Shown here: positions 1 through 8,892 of the stretch, piece by piece
Layout of the letters: the number at the start of each line of letters is the position of its first letter
Numbering within the stretch: the first letter of the stretch is position 1
The notes under the pieces: model-generated
Database searches by the model: none
Told to the model about the DNA's origin: nothing
The model's input: only the letters and a program-made list of their open reading frames with translations
Assembly: GCA_003569365.1 (NCBI GenBank)
Contig: BGOS01000023.1
Location: 186,001 to 250,000 of the forward strand
From: Anaerolineaceae bacterium
GTDB taxonomy: Bacteria > Chloroflexota > Anaerolineae > Anaerolineales > UBA11657
Direction of reading: 5' to 3'
DNA length: 64,000 bases
Made by a program: the position numbers and the translations under genes

Positions 1-511
1 GGTCAATTGCCTCCGGAACAATATGCAGCTTTTCCGGCGCCACGCCCACGCGCGTAAATGTCTCTTGCGCAAAGCGCGAAGGCACCCACACCTCATCCAT
101 TGCGTTGCAAGCATGCACCCACGCGGGGGGCAGGTTGTTAGTCTCAAATTTTGTGGCGCCCACATAAGCATGCAGGTTGGGGTGCCGTTCGCGAAAGGCA
201 CGAAAGACATCAAAGGTGGTGCCGGGCCGGATGGGCTGCTCGTAGCACACGCCAATCCCGTTCGTGTAATCGGCGTGCGTCAGGCTTTGCAGCAGCTGCT
301 TGTCCGCCGGCTTCAAGCCTTCGCATTCATCCGAGTGCAGGTCGCTGGGCAGCAAGCGGATTGGCGTTGCGCTGCGCGCCAGCCCCAGCACTGCGGTGCG
401 GCACGCGGTGGCGTAGCCGGTGTAATCAAAGATTGGCGACTCCCAGATGACTGGAAGGGGGCTAGCACCCGCGGTTTGCGCGGTGGGCTTGGCAGTGGCT
501 TGCGGCTGCAT
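1..511 (-). CDS. Glycosyltransferase family 1, N-terminal part (cut by window edge)
   Basis: The reverse strand reads from an ATG at 511 to the left edge with no stop, so about 170 residues of the N-terminus are present. It begins MQPQATAKPT, and near residues 125-170 it has VHACNAMDEVWVPSRF followed by GVAPEKLHIVPEAID. That wording is typical of the hinge between the two Rossmann domains of GT4-type glycosyltransferases, where the acceptor half passes to the nucleotide-sugar half. The expected role is sugar transfer in polysaccharide or glycoprotein synthesis; acceptor and donor are not deducible. It lies 3 nt downstream of the FkbM methyltransferase stop, so the two are probably cotranscribed. 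The C-terminal donor-binding half lies outside the window. Confidence 0.85.
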   Translation of the reverse strand, partial: MQPQATAKPTAQTAGASPLPVIWESPIFDYTGYATACRTAVLGLARSATPIRLLPSDLHSDECEGLKPADKQLLQSLTHADYTNGIGVCYEQPIRPGTTFDVFRAFRERHPNLHAYVGATKFETNNLPPAWVHACNAMDEVWVPSRFAQETFTRVGVAPEKLHIVPEAID

Positions 512-514
512 GCG

Positions 515-1567
515 CTAGTTTGGCAGGCACACCAGCTGTGTGAGGGTCTCGCCGGGAGCAGGCTGGTACTCAAACTGCTGGTCGGAGCCGCGCAAGTAGT
601 CGGCCAGATCCAGCACGCGGTAGTTGTAGCTGCGCAGTTGTGCCAGATACTCGGCCGGGTCGGACTCGTTCATGTTGCGCAGGCAGTACGGGTTGAACTC
701 GGCCAGCAGCACCGGGCGGTCGCGCTGCAAGATGCGCTGCATGCCGCGCAGCGCATGCGGTTCGGCGCCCTCAATGTCAATCTTCACGAGCCCGATGCGC
801 TTGTGGGCTGGCACGGCTTCATCCACCGCCACTTGCGGCACGGTAATCCCCACCATGCCGGTGGTGATGGCAGCACCCGCGTGGTTGGGCGTAAACATGT
901 GGCCCATGTTGCCGAACGGATTGGGGTTGGAAAAGATGGTGATGCTGCCGGCGGCTGCGTGGCACGCTGCCGCATGCAGCTGCACCGCAGGCTGCAGCTG
1001 GTTCTCAGCGCAGTTGCGCTCCAGCAGCGCAAACGCGGAAGGGAAGGGCTCGAAGGCGTGCACGCTGCCGCCCGCCGGGCCAACAGCAGCTGCCATCAAG
1101 ACGGTAAACAAGCCAATGTTGGCGCCCACGTCCACGCAGTGCATGCCGGGTTTGAGAAGCCCGGCCAGGGCACCCAGCACCTCCGGCTCGTAGCGTCCCA
1201 GCGCAATTTGCAAACCCACGGTGCGATCCTTCAAATAAAACCACAGCCGCAGGTTGTCGGGCAGTTGCGCCATCACTGCCAGGTCGGAGTCCGGCATGTC
1301 GTAAATGCGCGCTTGAAACTCCGGCGCGCTAAGCAGCGAGCGCACGTAGTCAAAGAGGTTGCAGCCTGCAAGGCGTTCGCGGAAGGCGGGCACGCCATCA
1401 AACTCTGGCAGGCGGCCGAGCAGTTGGCGGTAGGAAAACAAAACATCGAGCAGCAGCGGCGTGTCTGGCGCGCTGTTGCCGTTGGCGAGCAGCGCTTGCA
1501 GTTCGCGCATGAGCGCGACAGAAAGTGCGTTATTCATGGCGGGGGCGCGCGAGCGGGCCGCAGACAT
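515..1567 (-). CDS. FkbM-family SAM-dependent methyltransferase with DUF4214-like N-terminus
   Basis: This 350-residue protein has the class I methyltransferase SAM-binding motif DVGANIG at residues 146-152. An acidic strand end, AFEPFPSA, follows about 25 residues later, and VKIDIEGAE, the FkbM family hallmark, lies further on. FkbM proteins O-methylate sugars or secondary metabolites. Residues 43-90 (FSYRQLLGR, then LLSAPEFQ) resemble the DUF4214 module often found on cell-surface glycan-modifying enzymes. The gene is directly upstream of a glycosyltransferase, which supports a role in modifying a surface glycan. The start may be the ATG at 1567 or the internal one at residue 11 (MNNALS); neither has a clear Shine-Dalgarno sequence. 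Confidence 0.85.
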   Translation of the reverse strand: MSAARSRAPAMNNALSVALMRELQALLANGNSAPDTPLLLDVLFSYRQLLGRLPEFDGVPAFRERLAGCNLFDYVRSLLSAPEFQARIYDMPDSDLAVMAQLPDNLRLWFYLKDRTVGLQIALGRYEPEVLGALAGLLKPGMHCVDVGANIGLFTVLMAAAVGPAGGSVHAFEPFPSAFALLERNCAENQLQPAVQLHAAACHAAAGSITIFSNPNPFGNMGHMFTPNHAGAAITTGMVGITVPQVAVDEAVPAHKRIGLVKIDIEGAEPHALRGMQRILQRDRPVLLAEFNPYCLRNMNESDPAEYLAQLRSYNYRVLDLADYLRGSDQQFEYQPAPGETLTQLVCLPN

Positions 1568-1794
1568 CGGGTTTGCAGCGCAGTTGCATGGCTCAGAGTT
1601 TAGAATTTGTGGCGGCGCGCCTCCGTAAACGATTTAGTAAGCCGCGATTAAACCGGCGTGAACGAACGCGAGGCTCGCGCTTGCAAGCCGGCTAACAAGC
1701 CGCATGTAGTTTGCGGTGCACCGTGGCACGGATGCTCAAAGCGCGGTGGCGTGTGCTGCGAGCACCGCCATCGGTGTGATCGCTGATTGGAATC

Positions 1795-1833
1795 AAAAAG
1801 GGCGCAGTGCCGCTGATGGCACTCCGCCCTTTT
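1795..1833 (-). terminator. Rho-independent terminator of the 1208-aa surface-protein gene
   Basis: On the minus strand an AAAAGGGCG...CGCCCTTTTT stem (with an inner GTGCC/GGCAC part) is followed by a T-rich stretch. It lies 54 nt past the stop of the gene ending at 1887. Most of the 1568-1886 gap is taken up by this and the next hairpin; the remainder shows no gene. Confidence 0.7.
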
Positions 1834-1848
1834 ATCCATCACAAGGGT

Positions 1849-1880
1849 GGGGCGGGCAACCGCTTGGGTTGCCCGCCCCG
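1849..1880. repeat. Strong inverted repeat just downstream of the surface-protein gene
   Basis: A near-perfect stem, GGGCGGGCAACC paired with GGTTGCCCGCCC around a 5-nt loop, lies 7 nt beyond the stop codon at 1887. It has no T-tract of its own. It probably acts as a 3'-end stabiliser or as the first part of a two-hairpin terminator with 1795-1833. Confidence 0.6.
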
Positions 1881-1886
1881 CCCGCA

Positions 1887-4800
1887 CTAGTAGTACGGGT
1901 CGAAGTCTGTGGTGTATTCCGGAGCCGGGATCGGCCAGTCCGTTCCGCCAGCTATGCCCCAGGTGGTGACCGAAGCCACCGCATCGCTGGACTGCCTGAT
2001 GAACCACTGCGCTGTGCTCGGCCGGTACACTGCCAGGTCAGTTATGCCGTCGGCATCGTAGTCACCAACCAGCGGAATGTCCGTGCTGCCGGCAATGCCC
2101 CAGTTGTTCACCTGCACCGATGAAGTGGCACTCTTCAGCACAAACCATTGGGCAGTCGACGGCTTGTAGACGGTTAGGTCAGTCTTGCCATCGGAGTCAA
2201 AGTCTGCGGCCAGCGGGATGTCATGGGCTGTGCCACTGCCAACCGCGGAGCCCCAGGTGGTTACCTGTGCCAGGCCGTCAGTGGACTTGCGGATGAACCA
2301 CTGCGCTGAGCTCGGGCGGAACACCGTCAAGTCAGTGATGCCATCGCCGTCATAGTCGCCCGGCACCGGTACATCACCCGCATTTGCGAGACCCCAGGTC
2401 ACCACATCCGCAACCTTGCTGGTGCCGGACAGGTAGATATACCACTGTGCTGTGCTCGGCCGATAGACTGCGCGATCCGTGCGGCCATCGCCGTCATAGT
2501 CGCCTGGTACTGCCAGGTCTCCCGCTCCAGCGCGGCCCCAAACCATCACGGCTGCCGTCTGGTCCGCAGACTGGCGCACAAACCACTGCGCCGTGTCGGG
2601 CCGGTAGAGGGCGTGGTCCGCCTTGCCGTCTCCGTCATAGTCTCCGGTGACGGGCACCTCATGGGTTGAGCCCGAGCGGGCCTCACCCCAGGTGACGACA
2701 CTCGCCTCGGCAGTGCCGGAGTTGCGCACAAACCATTGGCCGGAGGTGGACCGGTACACTGCATGGTCCGCGCGGCCGTCGCCGTCAAAGTCCGCGCCTG
2801 CACTGGCGCCGTTCTGGTCCAGTACCCGGGCAATGACAGTATTGAGGCTGGTGGTGGTGCCACCGGTACCCGTTAGTTGGTAGTTCGTATCCGTGCTGTA
2901 GGCGCGGTGCGAGATGCTGAAGGTTTCTGCGCCTTCGATGAAGTTGTCGCGGAAGCCGGTCACCGTCACAGTCTGCGGCACGGCGTAGTTCACGGAGGTG
3001 AAGGTGAGCGTGGCGGGCGACAGACCCATATCCTGGCCGCTGACGGTCATGGACACATTCACGTCAGCGCTGGGCTGCGTTGTGAGCACAATCGTGTAAG
3101 TGTCACTGCCACCCTCTTTCATCTTGGTGGAACCGTTGGATTCCGTGATTGTGACGCGCGTGTCATTGTCGCTGATGCGGGCAATCGCGGTCGTCGTGGA
3201 CACACCGGTGGTGATACCGATGATCGAGATCGAGTCGTAGTTGCTGTCTGCAACGGTGTAGTTAGTGTTCCGGCTGGACACCACAAAAGTGACTGTGCCG
3301 GTGTGATTGCCTTCCAGCGCAGCGTCATCCACTGCCTTGATGGTCACTGTCTGCGGCGACGAGTAGTTGCTGGAGGTAAACAGCAGGCTGGCCGGCGAGA
3401 CTGTCAGCTGTGCATTGGTGCCCATAGTGATCGAGACCTGCGCGGTGGGCTGTGTCTTCAGCACCAGCGTAAAGGTGTCGCCAACCGTGTCGCCTTCCCT
3501 CACATCGATGTTGCTATCGGTATTAGTTAGCTGCACGGCAGCCTCATTGTCGACCACATTGACGCGGATCTTGTCCATCAGCAATCCGTTGTAGTTCAGG
3601 TCACTGCTTTGGACAGCAAAGGTAACGATCGCATTATGGTCGCCCTCGGCTGTGGTGTCGTTTATCGCGGCGAAATTGACCTGCTGTGGCACCGTGTAGT
3701 TTGAGGCATCAAAGAACAACGTCACGGTGTTTGTAACCACCAGGGTGTAGCCTGCGCTTATTTGCGCATCGGTGCCGGTGGCAAACTGCACCTGGCGGGT
3801 GGCCGATGTGTCTGTGATCGTGACTGAAACTTGCGAGAGCGGCTGGGTGTTGATGGACACCTGGATGCTGTCCAAGCCTGTGCTGCTGCCTTCAGTCACA
3901 ATTGTGCTGCCGGCGGACTCTTCGCGGCTGACCTTGCGCAGTGTGGCCTCATTTGTCACGGCCACATCCGCGGACATGGTGGCGAGGCACTGGTTGGTGA
4001 TGTTGGTTACGCTTACGCCACTGGCCCGGCCGCCGTACAGGTTGCTGTTTGGCGAAGAAGTGCTGTTGAACGTGCGGTTGGCGGAGCCGCCCGGGTAAAA
4101 ATCATTCGTGTCGCCGTCGTTCCCCGAGGTCCGGCTGTCCAGCTGCGACAGATTGTCGGCCTCGATGAGATCCACCAGCTTGTGCGCCTCATCATTCATC
4201 GCCACGGTGCCGGAACTGGCTACCGTCTCATCTACAGAGTAGATGAGCACACCGCAGCCCGGCAGGCCCGCGTCGTAGCCGACGCGCTGGCGGTTTTCCA
4301 TCAGGAAGTATTCGCCCCAGCCGTACTGTTTGCTGCCGTCACTGCGCGAGATGCTTACATCCCGGTTCCAGTCCAAGCCTTGCTGGTTTTCCCGCATTTG
4401 CACTATGCGCTTGCTTGTTTCCACTTGCGCCAGCTGCACAGTCTGGGTGCCGGAGATGCGTTCCGGCGTGACCCAGTTCATATACCATTTGAGGAACGCA
4501 GACGGATGCGCCGGCGAAGAGCCTCTGTAGTTGTTTACACTGCCGGCTACGCATGTGGCTGCGGATGTTGCAGTGCACATGCCTTCCGGTGTGTTGGGCA
4601 GCTTGCGGTTAAAGAAGCCGGTGCCCATCAGATCGAACGCGCCCAAGCCATAGCCCTGCACCGTGGCAGTGCTGTCTGTGTCAGTCATGGCCGGGTAGCC
4701 AATGTTATAGCCCATGAGTTTGGCAAAGATACCAATGGTGGCTTCATGCTCTGCCACAGAGGCGCTGCAGTGGCGCTCGCCGGCAATCATGTACCCCTTG

Positions 4801-5513
4801 GTGCCAACGCTGGTGCCGTCCACAGTCACTGCTGTGGTCAGGGCGGAGCGGTGGTTCCACACATACTTGCCGCAGGTGGTGCCGTACTCGCCTTCATAAC
4901 CGGCCACAACAACCACCAGCTCCAGTTCGTTGACGGTCAGGATGCCGTCGCCGTTCTGGTCATAGTCGTTGTAATTTACGTAGTCGTTGGAAGCAGTAAT
5001 CGCTTTTGATACGATAGACTCTGCCGCTGCGCCCCCGGCGCTCGCGCTGCTTTTGTTCAACAGAACTTCAGACATTGTCGAGGGATGCGTGCCGGAGATC
5101 GTCAGCCAGCCAACAACACCATCGTTCTCAGCCCCATAGCTCTCGTATCCGCCCATCAGGCGGAATGCGTTGTACGATACCTCTTTGAGGTAGTGGTCCA
5201 CACTGTCCGTGGGCCCAAAGAACTTTTGAACCCAATTGTTCACGGTAGAGCCGAGGCTCGCCTGATTGGAAAACTGCACGAGCAACACCAGCGTCCGGTG
5301 CACACCAGAGTGCCCGGGGTAGGAGATACCACTGATGCCGGGCAGGTTGGTCAGGCCCGGGTCCGGGATGCCTGGCGCGGCGAAAGCCGGCACGGCTGCG
5401 CCGAAGGCGGTGGTTAGCCCGAGTGCAAGTGTCAGTGCCGCCAAGAGGCGCAAGCCCCAGCGCGCAATCCGCCGGCTGGCGGCCGATAATTGATTTTTTG
5501 AATTATTGATCAT
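1887..5513 (-). CDS. Secreted M6-peptidase-like protein with Calx-beta-like and FG-GAP-like repeats; zinc motif degenerate
   Basis: This is a 1208-residue exported protein. The N-terminus has a basic stretch (RRIARWGLR), a hydrophobic core and an AFAAPG-type cleavage site near residue 46. Residues about 50-510 resemble M6 (immune inhibitor A-like) metalloproteases, including FDLMGTG near residue 291. Where HExxH is expected, the protein reads HEATI at 256-260, so the second zinc histidine is absent and activity is doubtful. Residues about 521-905 hold three Calx-beta-like beta-sandwich repeats (each with a xVxEG start, an F(D/T)xxNYxxPQ middle and a final DND/DNE). Residues about 905-1200 hold six FG-GAP-like blades with calcium-type DxDxDG loops and a YRPSTAQWF strand, probably a beta-propeller. 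It is the paralogue of the upstream 5630-8053 gene. The likely role is surface adhesion or a binding protein; the substrate is unknown. Confidence 0.8.
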   Translation of the reverse strand: MINNSKNQLSAASRRIARWGLRLLAALTLALGLTTAFGAAVPAFAAPGIPDPGLTNLPGISGISYPGHSGVHRTLVLLVQFSNQASLGSTVNNWVQKFFGPTDSVDHYLKEVSYNAFRLMGGYESYGAENDGVVGWLTISGTHPSTMSEVLLNKSSASAGGAAAESIVSKAITASNDYVNYNDYDQNGDGILTVNELELVVVVAGYEGEYGTTCGKYVWNHRSALTTAVTVDGTSVGTKGYMIAGERHCSASVAEHEATIGIFAKLMGYNIGYPAMTDTDSTATVQGYGLGAFDLMGTGFFNRKLPNTPEGMCTATSAATCVAGSVNNYRGSSPAHPSAFLKWYMNWVTPERISGTQTVQLAQVETSKRIVQMRENQQGLDWNRDVSISRSDGSKQYGWGEYFLMENRQRVGYDAGLPGCGVLIYSVDETVASSGTVAMNDEAHKLVDLIEADNLSQLDSRTSGNDGDTNDFYPGGSANRTFNSTSSPNSNLYGGRASGVSVTNITNQCLATMSADVAVTNEATLRKVSREESAGSTIVTEGSSTGLDSIQVSINTQPLSQVSVTITDTSATRQVQFATGTDAQISAGYTLVVTNTVTLFFDASNYTVPQQVNFAAINDTTAEGDHNAIVTFAVQSSDLNYNGLLMDKIRVNVVDNEAAVQLTNTDSNIDVREGDTVGDTFTLVLKTQPTAQVSITMGTNAQLTVSPASLLFTSSNYSSPQTVTIKAVDDAALEGNHTGTVTFVVSSRNTNYTVADSNYDSISIIGITTGVSTTTAIARISDNDTRVTITESNGSTKMKEGGSDTYTIVLTTQPSADVNVSMTVSGQDMGLSPATLTFTSVNYAVPQTVTVTGFRDNFIEGAETFSISHRAYSTDTNYQLTGTGGTTTSLNTVIARVLDQNGASAGADFDGDGRADHAVYRSTSGQWFVRNSGTAEASVVTWGEARSGSTHEVPVTGDYDGDGKADHALYRPDTAQWFVRQSADQTAAVMVWGRAGAGDLAVPGDYDGDGRTDRAVYRPSTAQWYIYLSGTSKVADVVTWGLANAGDVPVPGDYDGDGITDLTVFRPSSAQWFIRKSTDGLAQVTTWGSAVGSGTAHDIPLAADFDSDGKTDLTVYKPSTAQWFVLKSATSSVQVNNWGIAGSTDIPLVGDYDADGITDLAVYRPSTAQWFIRQSSDAVASVTTWGIAGGTDWPIPAPEYTTDFDPYY

Positions 5514-5587
5514 GATCCTAGTCTCCTTTCCCTGAAAGGACGCTCCTGTCTTGGTCCGTTTTACAATTCACGCTTGGCTTGGAAGGT

Positions 5588-5615
5588 GCGCCGGAACCCC
5601 GCAAGGTTCCGGCGC
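5588..5615. terminator. Hairpin between the two surface-protein genes
   Basis: A perfect 11-bp stem (GCGCCGGAACC paired with GGTTCCGGCGC) with a 6-nt loop lies 14 nt after the stop of the 807-aa gene. It has no clear U-tract, so it may be a weak terminator or an mRNA-processing/stability hairpin that sets the ratio of the two paralogues. Confidence 0.5.
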
Positions 5616-5629
5616 TCACAACTGTTGTG

Positions 5630-8053
5630 CTAATTGGCCACCACATTGCCGTCCGAGTCCGGTGCCGGCAGCGGGTAGTCGATGCTTCCGGCCGCAGCCC
5701 AGGTGATCACCAGTGCCTGCCGATAGTCGCCATCGGCATAGCCAGACAGCTTCACAAACCACTGCCCGGAAGAGATCCGGAAGACTGCCGGGTCGCTCTT
5801 GCCGTCGCGGTCCCAGTCAGCCGTCACTGGCACATCTGTAGTGCCTGCCGCACCCCACGTCACCACGCTGGACGTGCCGGTGTTCGACAGGTAAGCGAAC
5901 CATTGGGACGTTGACGGCCGGTACACTACGCGGTCCGCCCGCTTGTCGCCGTCCAAGTCCGCCACTATCGGTACGTCTGCGCCGCCGGCTTCGCCCCAGG
6001 TGATCACCGAGGTTGCCCCGTCACTAGAGCGCTTCACAATCCACTGCGCTGTTGAGCGGCGATAGATTGCAACATCTGCCATTGTGTCGCCGTCATAGTC
6101 GCCGGGCACCGGCACTTCGCCGGCTGTCAGCTGCACGCCCCAGGTCTCCACCTGTGCGGTGCCGGTGGATGACTTGCGGATGATCCATTGCGCCGTGGAG
6201 GGGCGGAAGATCGCCCGGTCCGTGGCGCCATCGCCGTCGTAGTCTGCGGGCACCGGCACATCCGCGCCGCCGGCGAGGCCCCAGGTGATGACACTGAAGT
6301 CGTTGTTCACTGAGCCCTTCACAAACCATTGGGCCGTGCTGGGCCGGTAGACGGCCGGGTCCGAGAAGCCATCGCCATCAAAGTCGCCATTGACCGGGAT
6401 ATCCGCGCCGCCGGCGAGGCCCCAGGTAGTCGACTCAACAACTATGTTGCTGGATTGGCGGTAGATCCATTGAGCGGTATTCGGCCGGTAGATTGCGATA
6501 TCTGCCCTGCCATCGCCGTCGAAGTCTGCACCGCCATTGTTGGCCGTGTCATTGTCCAGGATGGTCACCTTGACCGAGCCGATCCCGGTAAGATTGAAGT
6601 TGGCATCCGCAACCACAGTACTGTTGGTGGATGATGTGCTCCGGATGGTGTGGGTTATGGTTACGCTATGCGATCCTTCCAGGGTCACATCGTCAACCGC
6701 CCTCACAGTAACCACCTGTGGCACATTCCAGTTATTCGGCGTGAAGGTGAGGCTCATCGGGCTCACCAGCAGCTGTGCCTGCACAGTCGGAGCTGTGTAC
6801 GGGCTGATGGCCAGCGTGATGCTTACGTTATCTGTGGGCTGGCTGGCCAGCTGCAGGGTATAGCTGTCCCCGGAAGGCGCGCCTTCTTTTACGAAGGTCC
6901 GGCCGCCGCTCTGTTCAATCACCACTTTGCTGTCATTGTCCGTGACGTTGGCAGCTATGGAGCGGGCCGTCGTGCTGTTTGCCGTGCTGTAGGCGTTGTC
7001 CACAATATTTGTGACCACTGTGGACGTGGAAAAGTTAGTGATCGCCACGCCGCCAAACGAGCCATCCGTGTCATAGAACTTGTCGGCACTGTCTGCCGCA
7101 AAAGTAATCGATGCAGTGTGGGTGCCCTCGTTGGTGGAGTCGTCGCTCGCGGACACATACACCGTCTGCGGTGTGCTCCAGTTGGCGGAACTGAAGGAAA
7201 GCGATGTGATGCTCACGGGCGACAAGACTGCACTGGCACTGGTGCGCACATAGGCCTGGCTGTTCGCGAAAGCCGTGACAGTCACCGGGCCGGTGGGCTG
7301 CGTTGAAAGCCGCACGGTAATCGTGTCTCCCACGCCGTCGCTCTCGTTGAGATCCGTGGAGCGGCCACTTTGCTGAATTTCAATCCCGTTGTCGTTGTCA
7401 TCTATGCCGGCCGTAACACTGGCGGCTTCGATGCCCTGGTACTGGCTATCCAGCGTATACACATTGTGCGTGACGGTTGCGTAATGTTTGCCCTCGTAGA
7501 CCGCGTCGTTGACTGCCCGCAGGTTAACGGTTTGCGCCACGAACCAGTTGGACGATGTAAAGATCAAGTCAATCGATGTTGAAAACGTGGTGGTGTCTGT
7601 GCTTACCTGTATCTGCCCGGATACATCGCTCACTTGAATGGAGACGAGGCTGTTGGGCGCCCTTGAAAGCACAATCGCGTAGTTGTCAGACCCGTTGCCT
7701 TCCGCCAGCTGCGTAAAGCCGGCAGACTGCGACACGTATATGGTGCCGGTCACTGGCGCGGCTGCCAGCACTGCCGGGTGCCACGGGTACTCGTCGCCGC
7801 GCTGCGGCGCAGCGCTTGCGTCGCGCAGTGCCTGCGCTGTAGCGGGCGCTGCCTTGGCGGCGCCGGTCAGGCGGGTGGCGTATTCCGTCAGGAATCCAGC
7901 CGGTGCGGCCAGGGCCGCGGTCGTAGGGGCGTGCAACGCAAAGGGGCTGGCCGTAACCGGCGCAAGCAAAACTGCCAGCGCAAGTACGCCCAGGAATGCA
8001 TACTGCATTCCGTCTGCTAGTGCACGTGGGAGTATCGATGTCGATTTACTCAT
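5630..8053 (-). CDS. Secreted protein with Calx-beta-like domains and six FG-GAP-like repeats
   Basis: The product is 807 residues from the ATG at 8053, chosen because GGAGGAGT sits 7 nt upstream; a longer reading to 8080 lacks such a site. The N-terminus MSKSTSILPRALADG is followed by a hydrophobic segment and an export signal. Residues about 103-220, 221-373 and 374-507 are three Calx-beta-like domains ending in DND or similar. Residues about 508-800 are six blades with (A/G)DxDGDGxxDxAxYRPSTAQW, matching the 1208-aa neighbour almost word for word. It lacks the peptidase-like domain of that neighbour. It is probably a calcium-stabilised surface or extracellular beta-propeller protein; the ligand is unknown. 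It is likely cotranscribed with the two small upstream genes. Confidence 0.8.
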   Translation of the reverse strand: MSKSTSILPRALADGMQYAFLGVLALAVLLAPVTASPFALHAPTTAALAAPAGFLTEYATRLTGAAKAAPATAQALRDASAAPQRGDEYPWHPAVLAAAPVTGTIYVSQSAGFTQLAEGNGSDNYAIVLSRAPNSLVSIQVSDVSGQIQVSTDTTTFSTSIDLIFTSSNWFVAQTVNLRAVNDAVYEGKHYATVTHNVYTLDSQYQGIEAASVTAGIDDNDNGIEIQQSGRSTDLNESDGVGDTITVRLSTQPTGPVTVTAFANSQAYVRTSASAVLSPVSITSLSFSSANWSTPQTVYVSASDDSTNEGTHTASITFAADSADKFYDTDGSFGGVAITNFSTSTVVTNIVDNAYSTANSTTARSIAANVTDNDSKVVIEQSGGRTFVKEGAPSGDSYTLQLASQPTDNVSITLAISPYTAPTVQAQLLVSPMSLTFTPNNWNVPQVVTVRAVDDVTLEGSHSVTITHTIRSTSSTNSTVVADANFNLTGIGSVKVTILDNDTANNGGADFDGDGRADIAIYRPNTAQWIYRQSSNIVVESTTWGLAGGADIPVNGDFDGDGFSDPAVYRPSTAQWFVKGSVNNDFSVITWGLAGGADVPVPADYDGDGATDRAIFRPSTAQWIIRKSSTGTAQVETWGVQLTAGEVPVPGDYDGDTMADVAIYRRSTAQWIVKRSSDGATSVITWGEAGGADVPIVADLDGDKRADRVVYRPSTSQWFAYLSNTGTSSVVTWGAAGTTDVPVTADWDRDGKSDPAVFRISSGQWFVKLSGYADGDYRQALVITWAAAGSIDYPLPAPDSDGNVVAN

Positions 8054-8060
8054 AGTAACC

Positions 8061-8068
8061 ACTCCTCC
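8061..8068 (-). promoter_or_regulatory. Shine-Dalgarno that fixes the start of the 807-aa gene
   Basis: Reverse-strand GGAGGAGT lies 7 nt before the ATG at 8053. It is the strongest ribosome-binding site in this part of the window and rules out the longer reading that would begin at 8080. Confidence 0.75.
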
Positions 8069-8076
8069 GTGTGTTC

Positions 8077-8376
8077 TCAACGATTAATCTGGTTCCGGCA
8101 AGCACTCTTTGCAGTGCTGAGCCGGGGCTTAAAAACTTCATACATTCCGGCTGCGTCCCTCACGTTGCTGGAATGTCCGCTTGCTTGTAACGTGTAGCCG
8201 TTGCCCAAAGCTGGCTGCTGCAACGCTCCGTTGCGGCCGCCACCCGGGGCTGGCGTCGGGAGTTCTCCCGGCGGGCCACTACTGCCATACTCAAACCGCA
8301 TGCCGCCGTCGGCGTGCTGTCCCATCAGTGCACTTGCTCCCATCGTGCGCAAGCGCAAGGAATCACGAATTGCCAT
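8077..8376 (-). CDS. Small glycine/proline-rich protein of unknown function (tentative)
   Basis: This 99-residue reading lies between the 80-aa gene and the 807-aa surface protein, in the same direction, with gaps of only 17 and 23 nt. An AAGGA overlapping the previous stop is 13-14 nt upstream of the ATG, a loose spacing. The composition is rich in Gly, Pro and Ala in the middle (GPPGELPTPAPGGGRNG), with no transmembrane segment and no family I recognise. Its tight position in an apparent operon is the main reason to keep it; it could also be non-coding leader DNA. Confidence 0.4.
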   Translation of the reverse strand: MAIRDSLRLRTMGASALMGQHADGGMRFEYGSSGPPGELPTPAPGGGRNGALQQPALGNGYTLQASGHSSNVRDAAGMYEVFKPRLSTAKSACRNQINR

Positions 8377-8393
8377 ACTTGCCGTCGCTGTCC

Positions 8394-8636
8394 TTAGCCC
8401 AGCTTCTCTAGCTGTGCGCTGCCCAGCAGCGCCACCGCCACCGGTCCGCTGCGATCGACAGAGACAACCATCAGATACTGCGCCTGGTCTAAACCGCGCA
8501 AGCGCTTGATCAGCTTTACCTCGTTGCTTGTCAACGCCACCAGGGTGCGGTCCTTGGTTGCGTTTCCAAAGGCCGCGCTCTTGGCGGCGGCAGGTGCCGC
8601 ACCATCTGGCGCTGCGATAGAGGCTGTGTGCTCCAA
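8394..8636 (-). CDS. Small hypothetical protein upstream of surface-protein pair
   Basis: This 80-residue protein starts with TTG at 8636, supported by GGAG 8 nt upstream. The N-terminal 25 residues are Ala-rich. The rest (VALTSNEVKLIKRLRGLDQ, then YLMVVSVDRSGPVAVALLG) alternates helix- and strand-like segments and looks like a compact cytoplasmic domain. No signal peptide is visible and I do not recognise the family. As the first gene of the apparent unit ending at 1887, it might regulate or accompany the secreted proteins, but this is only positional inference. Confidence 0.55.
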   Translation of the reverse strand: MEHTASIAAPDGAAPAAAKSAAFGNATKDRTLVALTSNEVKLIKRLRGLDQAQYLMVVSVDRSGPVAVALLGSAQLEKLG

Positions 8637-8825
8637 AATAAATACTCCGTTCTATTTACTGGCGTGCAATAAAAAATAATCAATGCAACGCAGCCGCACC
8701 CATACGGGGTGCTGAGCTGATATGCGCCAAGGTAGTAATCGGCAGTTTGGAGGCGAACTTGACGATTGGGGCAGCAGTTCGGTCCTGTTTAGGCTTGGTT
8801 TTTTGATCAGATGGCGAAAAACAAC

Positions 8826-8849
8826 AAAAAAGCCGCCCCAGTGGGCGGC
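8826..8849 (-). terminator. Rho-independent terminator after the 191-aa gene
   Basis: Reverse strand: stem GCCGCCC/GGGCGGC with loop ACTG, followed directly by TTTTTTGTTG. It is well formed and lies 44 nt past the stop at 8893. The surrounding 8637-8892 otherwise holds only the probable promoter region of the 80-aa gene. Confidence 0.85.
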
Positions 8850-8892
8850 ATGAAAAGAATTTATGGGTAAAAACTGGTGTTTTTCGACTTGT

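Noticed and set aside
23-1603. Long + strand open frame over the methyltransferase
   Set aside because: It is antisense to a well-supported FkbM gene and a glycosyltransferase; GC-rich DNA gives long shadow frames. No family resemblance.
5700-6540. Repeated DNA units suggesting CRISPR or minisatellite
   Set aside because: The repetition is coding: roughly 50-residue FG-GAP-like blades within one protein, with diverged copies and no spacers.
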